This document shows, piece by piece, positions 33,639-42,780 of a DNA stretch of 64,000 nt (its first letter is position 1; every line of letters starts with the position of its first letter). The stretch is from Ga0077555 sp963746315 (GTDB lineage: Bacteria > Pseudomonadota > Alphaproteobacteria > Rhizobiales > Hyphomicrobiaceae): the NCBI GenBank assembly GCA_963746315.1, contig CAVVAR010000003.1, positions 682,001 through 746,000 of the forward strand, in the 5' to 3' direction. Position numbers and translations under genes: made by a program. The notes beneath the pieces are model-generated. The model saw nothing but the letters and a program-made list of their open reading frames with translations, was not told the origin of the DNA and did no database searches.

Positions 33639-34342
33639 CCACCATGATCGCCGTCGAGGGCGTCTCGAAGACCTTCGTCCTCCACAATCAGTCGGGCATC
33701 CGGCTGCCCGTCCTCGATCACGTGTCGCTGACGGTCGACGCGGGGGAGGCCGTCGTGCTCTCCGGCCCCTCGGGAGCTGGAAAGTCCACGCTCCTGCGCA
33801 TTCTCTACGGCAACTACCGGCCGTCTTCCGGACGTGTGCTCGTTCGCCATGGCGGCAGCCTCGTCGATCTCGTCACCGCCGCGCCGCGCGCCGTCCTCGA
33901 GGTTCGCCGTCGCTCGCTCGGATGGGTCTCGCAATTCCTGCGCGTCATCCCGCGCATCTCGACGCTCGACCTGGTCCGCGATCCCTTGCTGTCTCGCGGC
34001 GTCGGCGAGGCTGATGCAACCCGGCGCGCCCGCGACATGCTCGCCCGCATGAACCTTCCGGAAAGCCTCTGGAATCTGCCCCCGCAAACCTTCTCTGGTG
34101 GTGAGCAGCAGCGCGTCAACATCGCCCGCAGCCTCGTCGATCCAGCTCCTGTTCTCCTTCTCGACGAGCCGACGGCGTCGCTGGATGCGGCCAATCGCGA
34201 GGTGGTGGTCGCGCTTGTCAATGATGCCCGCGCCAACGGCTCGGCCATCGTCGGCATCTTCCACGACGAGGCCGTGCGCAGCCGCGTTGCCACCCGCCTC
34301 ATCGACGTCACCGCCTTCACTCCGAAAGGAATTGCGGCATGA
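33635..34342 (+). CDS. phnL: C-P lyase-associated ATP-binding protein PhnL
   Basis: The second ABC-type ATPase of the C-P lyase system (235 residues). Walker A GPSGAGKST, PhnL-typical VSQFLRVIPRISTLDLV, signature FSGGEQQRVNIARSLVD, Walker B VLLLDEPTASLDAANRE and switch His GIFHDEAVR. PhnL with PhnI, PhnG and PhnH forms alpha-D-ribose 1-phosphonate 5-triphosphate. It overlaps both neighbours by 4 bp. Confidence 0.95.
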   Translation: MTTMIAVEGVSKTFVLHNQSGIRLPVLDHVSLTVDAGEAVVLSGPSGAGKSTLLRILYGNYRPSSGRVLVRHGGSLVDLVTAAPRAVLEVRRRSLGWVSQFLRVIPRISTLDLVRDPLLSRGVGEADATRRARDMLARMNLPESLWNLPPQTFSGGEQQRVNIARSLVDPAPVLLLDEPTASLDAANREVVVALVNDARANGSAIVGIFHDEAVRSRVATRLIDVTAFTPKGIAA

Positions 34343-35001
34343 GCCCCGCCGCCAAAGCGCCGAAGATCCCGCGATCCTCGAAGATCGACCCGACCGCCAA
34401 GCTGCGCGAGGTCGCCGTCGGTGATTGGGTCGAGATCCACAGGGAGGTCCGCGCCGAGTATTCGACGATAGGCGACTACAGCTATCTCCAGGAATACGTC
34501 GCTGTCGCCGACACGACGATCGGCAAGTTCGTCGCCATCGCGGCCATGGTCCGCATCGGCCCGCCCGATCATCCGATGGACCGCATCAGTCAGCATCGCT
34601 TCTCCTACGTGCCCGAGTACTACTGGCCCGAGGAGGCTCGCGATCACGACTTCTTCGCCGAGCGCCGCGCTGCCCGCTGCACCATCGGCAACGACGTCTG
34701 GATCGGCCACGCCGTCACCGTGCTCTCTGGCATAACGGTCGGCAATGGTGCGGTTCTGGCAGCCGGCGCCGTGGTCACGCGCGATGTCGCGCCCTATACG
34801 ATCGTTGCTGGAATCCCAGCCAAACCCGTCCGTCGACGGTTCTCGGAGGACATAGCCGCCCGTATCGAGCGCCTCGCCTGGTGGGACTGGCCCGACGACC
34901 GGATCCGCAGCGCCAACCGTGACGTGCGCGATCTCGGCGCCGAGGCGTTCCTCGAGAAATACGAGGCTCAGTTCTCCCCACGCGCGACGGTTTCCCTCTG
35001 A
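34339..35001 (+). CDS. Phosphonate-cluster hexapeptide-repeat acetyltransferase (LbetaH family)
   Basis: A 220-residue left-handed beta-helix protein. The hexapeptide repeats run through YSTIGDYSYLQEYVAVADTTIGKFVAIAAMVRIG and CTIGNDVWIGHAVTVLSGITVGNGAVLAAGAVVTRDVAPYTIVAGIPAKPVRRRF. The His needed for acetyl transfer is probably in IGHAV. It belongs to the transferases specific to rhizobial phn operons and may act as a PhnO substitute acetylating aminoalkylphosphonates; that role is inference from position. Overlaps phnL by 4 bp. Confidence 0.88.
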   Translation: MSPAAKAPKIPRSSKIDPTAKLREVAVGDWVEIHREVRAEYSTIGDYSYLQEYVAVADTTIGKFVAIAAMVRIGPPDHPMDRISQHRFSYVPEYYWPEEARDHDFFAERRAARCTIGNDVWIGHAVTVLSGITVGNGAVLAAGAVVTRDVAPYTIVAGIPAKPVRRRFSEDIAARIERLAWWDWPDDRIRSANRDVRDLGAEAFLEKYEAQFSPRATVSL

Positions 35002-35036
35002 CCGCGCCCTCTCAAACCGACCATCGTGAGCACCCC

Positions 35037-36176
35037 ATGGAAATTGTCCTCACCAACGCGCGGCTGATCCTCGACGACGAGCTCGTCGACGGCACGGTCG
35101 CCTTCGGCCCTGAAGGCATTCGCGCCATCGATCCCGGGCGCAGCCGGCTCCCCGGTGCCATCGATGCCGAGGGCGACTACGTTTCGCCGGGCCTCATCGA
35201 GATGCACACCGACAACCTCGAGAAGCACATCGTCCCGCGACCCGGCGTCCTGTGGCCGAACGCGCTGTCGGCCGCACTCGCCCACGACGCGCAGATGGCC
35301 GCCGCCGGTGTCACCACGGTCTATGACGCGGTGTGCGCCGGCTACGACTCGGGCGACAGTGTCTCCCGTCGCAGCACGTTCGAGAAGCTCGTCACGGCCA
35401 TCAAGGACGGCATGCGCGAGAACGTGTTCCGCATCGATCACAAGCTGCACTTGCGCTGCGAGCTGACGGGCGACGACGTCGTCGATGCCATTACCCCGCA
35501 CTTGGACCATCCCCTCGTCGCACTCGGCTCGCTGATGGATCACACGCCCGGCCAGAGGCAGTGGCGAGATGCCAAAAGCCACAAGGCCTACGTCATGGGC
35601 AAGAGTGGGAAGTCAGAGTCCGAGTGGCAGGCGCATGTCGAAGCGCGCATGATTTCCGCCGCAAACGTGCCGCGCATGCGGCCCATCGTTGTGGACATGT
35701 TCCGCGCGCGCGGCATTCCGCTGGCCTCCCATGACGACACGACTGCAGAGCACGTCGACGAAGGCCTTGCCGATGGCGTTGTGATCTCCGAGTTCCCGAC
35801 CACGATCGAGGCTGCGGCGGCGGCCAAGAAGCGCGGCCTCACCACCATCGCCGGCGCCCCCAACGTCGTACGCGGCGGCTCGCACTCGGGCGGCGTCTCG
35901 GTCGCTGAGCTTGCCGAGGCCGGCATCCTCGACGGCCTCTCGTCTGACTATGTCCCCTCGAGCCTGTTGCAGGCCGTGCATCGTCTCCATGAGCGCCACG
36001 GCATCACGCTGCCGGCTGCCGTCGGCATGGTCACCTGGGCCATCGCCGACAGCCTGGCCTTGAAGGATCGTGGCCGCCTGGCGCCCGGTCTCCGCGCCGA
36101 TGTGCTGCGCTTCCGCATGGTTGCCGACACGCCGATCGTGCGCGGCCTGTGGGTCGCAGGACGCCAGGTGATGTGA
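35037..36176 (+). CDS. phnM: Alpha-D-ribose 1-methylphosphonate 5-triphosphate diphosphatase
   Basis: PhnM removes pyrophosphate from the nucleotide-like intermediate, producing the substrate for PhnJ. The 379 residues form an amidohydrolase barrel. Visible motifs are SPGLIEMHTDNLEKHIVPRPGV, FRIDHKLHLRCELT, SLMDHTPGQRQW, GIPLASHDDTTAEHVDE and LSSDYVPSSLLQAV with metal-binding His and Asp residues. Very typical length and sequence. It sits 35 bp behind the acetyltransferase gene and 2 bp before the 2H phosphoesterase gene. Confidence 0.97.
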   Translation: MEIVLTNARLILDDELVDGTVAFGPEGIRAIDPGRSRLPGAIDAEGDYVSPGLIEMHTDNLEKHIVPRPGVLWPNALSAALAHDAQMAAAGVTTVYDAVCAGYDSGDSVSRRSTFEKLVTAIKDGMRENVFRIDHKLHLRCELTGDDVVDAITPHLDHPLVALGSLMDHTPGQRQWRDAKSHKAYVMGKSGKSESEWQAHVEARMISAANVPRMRPIVVDMFRARGIPLASHDDTTAEHVDEGLADGVVISEFPTTIEAAAAAKKRGLTTIAGAPNVVRGGSHSGGVSVAELAEAGILDGLSSDYVPSSLLQAVHRLHERHGITLPAAVGMVTWAIADSLALKDRGRLAPGLRADVLRFRMVADTPIVRGLWVAGRQVM

Positions 36177-36178
36177 GA

Positions 36179-36898
36179 ATGACCCGTTACGCCATTTATG
36201 CCGCTCCCGATGCCGTATCGCCGCTTTGGCGGTTCGGCTCGGCGGTCATCGGCTACGATGCGGCATCGGGCGCCGATATCCCTTTCGCCGAGACAGCGGG
36301 CTTGCCTTCAGATGTTTGGTCCGCCACGACCGAGGACCCGCGCCGCTACGGTTTCCATGCCACGCTCAAGGCCCCCTTCGAGCTGGCGGCCGTGTCCGAC
36401 GAGGCGGCCCTTCTCGGCGATGCCGAACGGCTCGCGGCCTCGCTGTCCCCGGTCACGCTCTCGGGCTTGGTCGTACGCTCGATCGGTCGCTTCATCGCGT
36501 TGGTGCCGGCTGAGACTTCACACGATCTCCAGAGCTTGGCGGCCGCGACCGTCCAGCGCCTCGACGGCCACCGGGCACCGTTGTCGCCGGCTGACCGCGA
36601 GCGCCGCCTGAAATCGCCACTCACCGCGCGCCAGATCGAATACCTCGACCGCTACGGCTATCCCTATGTCCTCGACGAGTTCCGCTTCCACATGACGCTT
36701 ACGGGTCCGATCCCGGACGGCGCCGAGCGCGCTCGCATTGCCGACGCTCTCGTCGCGGCCTACGCCCGGGCCGTGCCTGCCGAAGCGTTCACGGTCGATG
36801 CCCTGACCGTCTATCGCCAGCCGAGCCGCGACGACCGATTTCGCATCATCGCGCGCTTCCCGCTCAGGGCATCGAAAGTGTCCTCAGCGCCGCTGTGA
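36179..36898 (+). CDS. Phosphonate-operon DUF1045 protein, 2H-phosphoesterase type
   Basis: A 239-residue protein of the family found in rhizobial phn operons. It has two H-x-T motifs, His60-Ala-Thr62 (YGFHATLKAPFEL) and His171-Met-Thr173 (FRFHMTLTGPIPD), the signature of 2H phosphodiesterases. Since no phnP is present in the cluster, it may open the 5-phosphoribosyl 1,2-cyclic phosphate made by PhnJ; this is inference. The start at 36179 was chosen because MTRYAIYAAPD is the family N-terminus and lies 2 bp after phnM. Its last 35 bp overlap the end of phnN on the other strand. Confidence 0.9.
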   Translation: MTRYAIYAAPDAVSPLWRFGSAVIGYDAASGADIPFAETAGLPSDVWSATTEDPRRYGFHATLKAPFELAAVSDEAALLGDAERLAASLSPVTLSGLVVRSIGRFIALVPAETSHDLQSLAAATVQRLDGHRAPLSPADRERRLKSPLTARQIEYLDRYGYPYVLDEFRFHMTLTGPIPDGAERARIADALVAAYARAVPAEAFTVDALTVYRQPSRDDRFRIIARFPLRASKVSSAPL

Positions 36899-37448
36899 AC
36901 CGCCGCGCTGCGTCCTCGATGTCTCGATCGTTGATGATCTCGATCACCGGCGCTCGTCCGACCGTGAATGCTGCCTGCCGCTGCAGTCGGGCCGCGATGT
37001 CCTCGGCCGGCTCACGCCCTCTGGTCGCGATACGCTGAGCCAGTACCTCGATCGGCGCCGTCACATGCAGCACGACCACCCGCTCCACCAGCCGCTCGGC
37101 ATCGCTGATCGAGCCGCGCGAAACGTTGGCTACCACCACGCGTGACGCCCGCAGCGCCTGTCGCGCCGCATCGGGAATGGCGTAGCCGAGGCCGTGTGCG
37201 CGCCACGAGAGCAGGAACGCACCCTCGGCCTCGGCCCTATCGAAGGCCTCCGGCGTCATCGCATCGTGCTGCTCGCTGGCGTCGTGGCTCGCACGCGTCA
37301 CCACGCGCCGCGCGAAAACAAAGCCATCCTCAGCGGCTAGCTCGGCCCGCGCCGCATCGATCAGCGTATCTTTGCCGGCGCCCGATGGGCCGACCACCAG
37401 TGCCAGCGTTCCCGTCGCGATCAGTCTCGCTTGTTCGATGCCGTCCAT
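36864..37448 (-). CDS. phnN: Ribose 1,5-bisphosphate phosphokinase
   Basis: PhnN phosphorylates ribose 1,5-bisphosphate to PRPP, the last step that returns the C-P lyase product to metabolism. The 194 residues (from MDGIEQARLIATG) have a P-loop VVGPSGAGKDTL, then FARRVVTRASHDASEQHDAMT and LLSWRAHGLGYAIP, all diagnostic of PhnN. Unusually it is on the minus strand, convergent with the operon it serves. It overlaps the 2H gene by 35 bp and begins 5 bp after the stop of a glycosyltransferase gene, so it is probably transcribed with that gene. An upstream in-frame start at 37508 would lie inside the glycosyltransferase gene. Confidence 0.93.
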   Translation of the reverse strand: MDGIEQARLIATGTLALVVGPSGAGKDTLIDAARAELAAEDGFVFARRVVTRASHDASEQHDAMTPEAFDRAEAEGAFLLSWRAHGLGYAIPDAARQALRASRVVVANVSRGSISDAERLVERVVVLHVTAPIEVLAQRIATRGREPAEDIAARLQRQAAFTVGRAPVIEIINDRDIEDAARRFTAALRTLSMP

Positions 37449-37453
37449 GCAGA

Positions 37454-38701
37454 TCAAGTCCGCTCTGCGGTTTTGGCGCCCGCGGAGGCGTCGATCAGTG
37501 ACAGCCATTCCGGGAGACAGCGCGTCGCGAGATCGTAGCGCTCGACGATCGTCCGCCGCGCAGCCTCGCGCATCGGTGCAAATCTTTCGTGACGGTCAAG
37601 CGCCTCGATCGCACTGCTGGCGAGGCCTTTGACATCGAAGAAGTCGTAAAGCAGTCCGTTCTTCTCGTGCTCGATCATCTCCGTGACCGGCGGTGTCGCA
37701 GAGCCCAGAACCAGCGCGCCCGCGCTCATCGCCTCCAGCATCGACCACGACAGGACGAACGGGTAGGTGGCGTAGACGTGCAGCCGGCTCACCTGCATCA
37801 GCGCGATGAAGTCGGCATAGGGAACGTTCCCGACGAAATGCACCCGCTCCATCGGCAGGCGATCCTGCACCTCGGCGAGAAAACGCGACTTCCACGTCTC
37901 CCCCTTCGGTGCAGCGGCGCCGTAGGACACGCCCTCGCCGCCGACGATAACGACGTGAGCGTTGGGACGCGCAGCGAGGATCTCCGGCAGCGCGCGCAAG
38001 AAAATGTGCACGCCCCTTATCGGCTCGAGATTGCGATTGACGAAGGTCATCACCTCGTCGCCTGGGCGAAAAGCATGGCCCCCGGTCCCCCGCGAGAAGA
38101 CTGCGTCGGGACTGGGCCGCACGACGTCGCTTCTGATCCCCTCGTGGATCGTTTTGATCTTTGTTCTGAGCTCGATTGGAAACCGGCTTGCCTGCCACGC
38201 CGTGGGCGCCACTGCCACCGCGCTGTCGATGAGCGCGGTCACCATCGGGACGTTCTTGGACTTGAGCGTGATCCTGAGCCCGTCCGTGACGTCTGGAAAC
38301 TCCGGGTCGAAGCCCACGTCGCCGCCCTCGGCCGTGTAGTAGAACTCGGCATGCGAGATCATTGTGGTCGCTGGGAAAATCTCCTTCACCAGCATCAGCT
38401 CTCCCCACCCGGGATGGCCGACCACGACGTCCGGCGTGAAACCGCGTCGCCTCAGCTCGAGCAAACCGACGGCAACGGCCTCTCCCCGTTGGAACCTATG
38501 GACCAGCGTGCTTGCAGCCCGCGTCAGCCCTTCGGGCGGCGGCTTTGGTGCCACATAGCGCCCCGTACGCACCGGCGAGAGGCTCTGCTTGTTCGTGCTG
38601 TCCGTCAGCGCGACGACCTCGACGCCTTTGCGTTGCGCCAGCGACAGCGCCACGTGCCGGAATTGCCCGGGGAAGTTCTGATGAATGAAGAGCACCCGCA
38701 T
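37454..38701 (-). CDS. Glycosyltransferase, GT4-like
   Basis: A 415-residue GT-B fold glycosyltransferase (MRVLFIHQNFPGQFRHVALS). The C-terminal donor domain shows RNLEPIRGVHIFLRALPEI, VHFVGNVPYADFIALMQVSRLHVYAT and the E-x7-E-like region SWSMLEAMSAGALVLGSATPP. The N-terminal acceptor half has VVVGHPGWGELMLVKEIFP. Substrates are not predictable. The next gene downstream on this strand is phnN, 5 bp away. Confidence 0.88.
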   Translation of the reverse strand: MRVLFIHQNFPGQFRHVALSLAQRKGVEVVALTDSTNKQSLSPVRTGRYVAPKPPPEGLTRAASTLVHRFQRGEAVAVGLLELRRRGFTPDVVVGHPGWGELMLVKEIFPATTMISHAEFYYTAEGGDVGFDPEFPDVTDGLRITLKSKNVPMVTALIDSAVAVAPTAWQASRFPIELRTKIKTIHEGIRSDVVRPSPDAVFSRGTGGHAFRPGDEVMTFVNRNLEPIRGVHIFLRALPEILAARPNAHVVIVGGEGVSYGAAAPKGETWKSRFLAEVQDRLPMERVHFVGNVPYADFIALMQVSRLHVYATYPFVLSWSMLEAMSAGALVLGSATPPVTEMIEHEKNGLLYDFFDVKGLASSAIEALDRHERFAPMREAARRTIVERYDLATRCLPEWLSLIDASAGAKTAERT

Positions 38702-38732
38702 GTGACGTCCTTCCCCTTGCGAAGCGCGGCCG

Positions 38733-40115
38733 TCAGCCGGCGGCAGTCTCGCGATGCGGCAGCGAGTTCGTCGCCGCGATCCCGACGTCTTTGACCGGTA
38801 GGCCCGCGCGTCGCTGCGCCTGCACGAGGGTCTGCTTCAGCTCGGCAAAGTAGGGCAGGTGCTCCACCTCGATAGCGTGCCGCGGAGTGTCTTTGAACTG
38901 CTGGCGCACCCATGCGTTTCGCGCCGCGATGCTGCGTTGCATGTCGGGTACATCCGGCAGCTTCGCCCGCCCCATCTCATGCTCGCGGATCCATCTCACC
39001 TGTCCTTCGCAGATCCAGTTGAGCGCCGTATCCGAGTTGAAATAGGCCAGCAAATAGATGCCGCGCCAGTCCGGCGGCACGATACGCATGTAGAGATCGA
39101 GACCGTTGTCACGCTCTTCCACCACCCGCTTGTCGAGGAGGTCGAGATCGATCACGTAGCCCGTTGCCGCGATCAGCGTGTCGAACTCTTCCGAGCGCCC
39201 GTTGGCGAACGTGATCCGCTTCCCGTCGATGCGCTCGATACCGTTCTCGACCAGAACCCGTTTATATTTGATGTGATTGACGATGTGGGCGTTCGAGGTG
39301 GCGTGCACGCGCTTCGCGGTCGCGGGAAAGCCCAGGGCCGCCATATCGCCCTGCACCATGTAGACGAGGGACTTGAGCACGCGCGTTCTAAGCCAGGCTG
39401 GCACCCAGGGCTTGTAGAACGGCTTGATCGCGTCCCAGAACGGTCGTCCGAAGACCAGCTTCGGAATGATCAGTGCGCTCGATCGCGCCACCAGAACGAC
39501 CCTTTCAGACGTCACCGCCAGGTCGCTTGCGATGTCGAGTGCGCTGTTGCCTACGCCGACCACGCACACTCGCTTGCCGACGAACTGCGCCGGTTCCCGG
39601 TAGTAGTGCGAATGCAGGTACTCGCCCCGGAACCCGTCCTTGAACGCGTCAACCTCGAGCGGCTTCGTCAGATGACCCGTCGCGAGCATCACGCAGTCGT
39701 GCTCGATCATCTCGCCCGTATCTGTCTCGATGCGCCACTTGGGCGCCGTGGGCGAGTAGCTGTCCGCCGGCCTGATGTTGGCGACGGTCGTATTGAAGCG
39801 GATGCGCTCTGTGACCCCGAAGTGATCGGCGTAATCCTTCAGATACCGCGCCATGTCCCAATGCGAGGGGAATGGCGGCACCGACGCGTCGAAGCGGAAG
39901 TCCGAGAAGTTGGTGAGATCGCGGGCCGTGTTGATGTGCAGCGTCTTGTAGGCCGAGGAGCGCCCGTTGTCGTTCTGGTAGACCCACATGCCGCCGACGT
40001 TGCTGCCGATCTCGTAGACGGCGACATCCGCACCATCCTCTTCCAGCATGTGCTTGGCGCCGCAGATGCCGGCCGCTCCGGCCCCGATGATTCCGATCGA
40101 TTTTCGCTTAAGCAT
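38733..40115 (-). CDS. Flavin-containing monooxygenase (FMO family)
   Basis: A 460-residue FAD/NADPH monooxygenase. FAD motif GIIGAGAAGICGA at the N-terminus, FMO signature FRGEYLHSHYYR (FxGxxxHxxxY), NADPH motif VVGVGNSALDIASDL, and LIAATGYVIDLDLL. The start at 40115 is supported by GGAGA upstream; an upstream ATG at 40172 adds a stretch without FMO similarity. Likely substrates are soft nucleophiles (amines, sulfides) or ketones. It lies 31 bp upstream of the glycosyltransferase gene on the same strand. Confidence 0.93.
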   Translation of the reverse strand: MLKRKSIGIIGAGAAGICGAKHMLEEDGADVAVYEIGSNVGGMWVYQNDNGRSSAYKTLHINTARDLTNFSDFRFDASVPPFPSHWDMARYLKDYADHFGVTERIRFNTTVANIRPADSYSPTAPKWRIETDTGEMIEHDCVMLATGHLTKPLEVDAFKDGFRGEYLHSHYYREPAQFVGKRVCVVGVGNSALDIASDLAVTSERVVLVARSSALIIPKLVFGRPFWDAIKPFYKPWVPAWLRTRVLKSLVYMVQGDMAALGFPATAKRVHATSNAHIVNHIKYKRVLVENGIERIDGKRITFANGRSEEFDTLIAATGYVIDLDLLDKRVVEERDNGLDLYMRIVPPDWRGIYLLAYFNSDTALNWICEGQVRWIREHEMGRAKLPDVPDMQRSIAARNAWVRQQFKDTPRHAIEVEHLPYFAELKQTLVQAQRRAGLPVKDVGIAATNSLPHRETAAG

Positions 40116-40212
40116 GGCTCTCCGCCTCGAGTTGGACGGGAAGCTAGCTGCCGGCACCGCTCCTGTCATCATCGCGCGGTGACGAGGGTTGCCGCCGTAA
40201 AGGCAGGGAACG

Positions 40213-42252
40213 CTACCGGCGCGGCTCGAGGCTGCTCACCCGCACGGGCGGCGCCCGCATCAGCTCGTCGATCCTCACGCGTTCGCGCTGGAAAGCCGCG
40301 AGTTGTCGCCCTGCGAGACGCTTTTCACGCGGCACCTGGATCGAAAGCGGATCGACCCATCGATTGCTCACCAGCACCTCGAAATGCAGATGCGGCCCCG
40401 ACGACAGGCCGGTGGACCCGAGGTATCCGATGACCTGGCCTTGTCGCACCTTGACGCCGGTGCTGATACCGGTCGCCACGCTACGCATATGTCCATAGGC
40501 GGTTTGGTAGCCATTCGCGTGCCGGATACGTACGTAATTGCCGTACTGGCCCTTGTAGCCCGCCTCCTCCACCGTTCCGTGGCCTGCCGCGATGATCGGC
40601 GTGCCCACCGGCCCGGCCCAGTCGACGCCGGCGTGGAGCTTCCGCTGGTTGAGCAAAGGATGGAACCGGATGCCGAAACCCGACGTCAGCCGGACGTCAT
40701 CGCTCCTCACAGGCTTACGCAGGAGGAAGCGGCGCGAGTTCTGACCATTCGCGTCGTAGTAGTCGATGCTGCCGTCGCTATCCTTGAAGCGATAGAAGCG
40801 CTGTGTCGTGCCCGCGATGGTCATCGACGTGAGCAGCAGCTCGCCAAGCGTGCCATCGGCTCCCTTGTCCTCGTCTTTCAGGTCGAAGAAGGCCTCGAAC
40901 GCATCGCTCCCCCGTGCCCGGCGCCGGAAGTCGGCCTCGTAGGCATGCACGCGCAGGATTGTCTGCACCGTCTCGGGGGCGATCCCTTGCGCCAAGGCAC
41001 CGTGATATAAGCCATTGTAAATACTGATTGACTGGGCACTTCCCGGGCCACTGGCATGCCGCCCCGAATGCGGCCGCTGGCGGGAGGCGACGAACTCGCC
41101 GGCTGCTGTCCGCTCGACTGTCACGCGGTGCTCTCCCCCTGGAGCGAGCACGGTGTAGCGTACCGGATCCTGCTTGCTTGTGCCCGAAAGCGAAGGTGCG
41201 AGGGTGAGCTCGACCTCGTGTCCGGCCGTGACCGCCGACTCTGGCAGGATGCCCTTTGCGGCCTCGACCATGTCTCGAGCCTGCCAGTTATCCGCTCCCA
41301 TTCGAACCAGGAGCCGTGTCAGCGTCTCGCCCCGGCCGAGCTTGATCCTCACGTGCTGGTTTTCGTTGGCGTCGAGATCTCCCTCCTCGCTGTCGCCGCC
41401 CGTCTTGACGAGCAGCGTGGTGTAGGCAGCCAGTGCCCCGCCTTGCCCTCCTCGTGACAAGTCGAGCCCCTCGGGGGCGAACGACGGTCGGATCTGCGCA
41501 CGGTCCGCCTCGTTCGAGATCGTCCGGGTCACCAGCTCCAGCACCTCTCCGACGTCCATATCCTGGCCGTCCTCGGCCGGCAGGATGCTGCCCAACAGCT
41601 CCACGACCCGGATCGTGACGCTGCCACCTTCCGGCCCGGCCGCCACAGGCCCTGTTTGAGGCCCCTCTCCACCCGGTGCGGTCACCGCGAAAAGCTTGAG
41701 TGGGTTGAAAGGGGGCACCGTGGTCGCCGGATCAGGCTCGACGGCCGCCAAGCGTATCAGCACGCGGGCGTATGGCTTCTTGTGCAGGTATTCCCGGTTG
41801 GCGCGCCGCTCGCGGATCGAGTCCTGCACGATATAGCGGGTTGAAACCGCATCCATCGTCGTCTGTAGCCTGTCCGACTTCGGGATCGACCAGGCCAGCC
41901 CCCCAACTGATTGGCGCGTCGGCTTTTGCGTCTTTGCGGCGGGAAAAGCCTGCTGCAGGGAGGAAGCCATTCTGCGGGGCCCGCCGGAAAGGTCCAGCGA
42001 CCCGAAGATCACGGCTGCGATCGCAACGGCCCCGACCATGGCGGCGAGACAGGTACTGAAGAACCAGCGAAATCCGCCACCCCGTCTTGCCTCAGCTTGA
42101 TCGGCGACGAAAAGGTCGGGCAGGGCCCTCCCTTTCCGCGCGGCATAGAGGTGAGGCAACCCGCGTGGAGATGTGCTTGCGGCAGCCCGCCGCGGTCGCC
42201 CCACGGAAGCGTGCCTTCTCAACTCGATCGGATCCACCCCCGAGACTGCCAC
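40213..42252 (-). CDS. M23-family (LytM) cell-wall metallopeptidase, membrane-anchored
   Basis: A 679-residue protein with a basic cytoplasmic start, one membrane helix (about residues 65-87, FFSTCLAAMVGAVAIAAVIF) and a long periplasmic part. The C-terminal M23 domain has the zinc ligands HAGVDWAGP (HxxxD) and GPHLHFEVL (HxH). A LysM-like or OapA-like stretch precedes it (GRGETLTRLLVRMGADNWQARDMVEAAKG). It should cut peptidoglycan cross-links during growth or division. The promoter should be in the 670 bp gap shared with the rrn operon. Confidence 0.92.
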   Translation of the reverse strand: MAVSGVDPIELRRHASVGRPRRAAASTSPRGLPHLYAARKGRALPDLFVADQAEARRGGGFRWFFSTCLAAMVGAVAIAAVIFGSLDLSGGPRRMASSLQQAFPAAKTQKPTRQSVGGLAWSIPKSDRLQTTMDAVSTRYIVQDSIRERRANREYLHKKPYARVLIRLAAVEPDPATTVPPFNPLKLFAVTAPGGEGPQTGPVAAGPEGGSVTIRVVELLGSILPAEDGQDMDVGEVLELVTRTISNEADRAQIRPSFAPEGLDLSRGGQGGALAAYTTLLVKTGGDSEEGDLDANENQHVRIKLGRGETLTRLLVRMGADNWQARDMVEAAKGILPESAVTAGHEVELTLAPSLSGTSKQDPVRYTVLAPGGEHRVTVERTAAGEFVASRQRPHSGRHASGPGSAQSISIYNGLYHGALAQGIAPETVQTILRVHAYEADFRRRARGSDAFEAFFDLKDEDKGADGTLGELLLTSMTIAGTTQRFYRFKDSDGSIDYYDANGQNSRRFLLRKPVRSDDVRLTSGFGIRFHPLLNQRKLHAGVDWAGPVGTPIIAAGHGTVEEAGYKGQYGNYVRIRHANGYQTAYGHMRSVATGISTGVKVRQGQVIGYLGSTGLSSGPHLHFEVLVSNRWVDPLSIQVPREKRLAGRQLAAFQRERVRIDELMRAPPVRVSSLEPRR

Positions 42253-42496
42253 AGTCGCCCCCGTTTACTATAGAGATCAGTGAGTTGACCGCTGTCCGCG
42301 CGGCCACGCAACATGCCATCACACGTTAATCCGGCGATAGTCGGGCGGCCCGGGCAACCTGTCAACGAGGCCACCATGCCGTCCCGGGCAACCCCTCGTC
42401 CCAAAAGCTGCCCGATCCGGCGCCAAAAAGAGTTTAACCGAATCAGCGGCTTCACGGGAGTCCGCCGGGATGTGACGCTTTTTTTTCGGATGAGTG

Positions 42497-42525
42497 TTGA
42501 CAGCCGAGAGCCGTCGATCTATTCC
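42497..42525 (+). promoter_or_regulatory. Candidate rrn promoter
   Basis: TTGACA (42497-42502, perfect -35) is followed after exactly 17 bp by TATTCC (42520-42525). It lies about 170 bp before boxA and 400 bp before 16S rRNA, in an AT-rich context fitting a strong rRNA promoter. The -10 is only a partial match. Confidence 0.5.
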
Positions 42526-42691
42526 ATCACTCGTTCGCGGCGCCAACGACTGGCTGCCACGGGCCATCGGACGACGAAATCACTCGAGCCAACGCGGACC
42601 TTTCGGGGGTCAACCCTGAAGAAGGTTCGTATTTTGGTCAGCACGACCGGGAAAACTGGTTTGCTGAAGGTGAAATAGTCTGTAGATGACG

Positions 42692-42704
42692 GCGCTCTTT
42701 GACA
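42692..42704 (+). promoter_or_regulatory. rrn boxA antitermination site
   Basis: GCGCTCTTTGACA closely resembles the bacterial boxA consensus TGCTCTTTAACA, which binds NusB/NusE and keeps RNA polymerase from terminating in rRNA genes. The position about 230 bp upstream of 16S rRNA is typical for rrn leaders. Confidence 0.8.
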
Positions 42705-42749
42705 AGTTAATCGGAAGGAAGAGAAACGCAGGCGGCGGAGTCCTGGCGG

Positions 42750-42780
42750 GTCTCAACCCACTGAAAAGTGGATTTGAGAC
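42750..42780 (+). other. rrn leader hairpin with a GAAA tetraloop
   Basis: GTCTCAACCCACT (42750-42762) and AGTGGATTTGAGAC (42767-42780) pair around a GAAA loop with one mismatch and one bulge. It is not followed by a T-run and so is more likely a leader RNA structure than a terminator. Confidence 0.6.
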
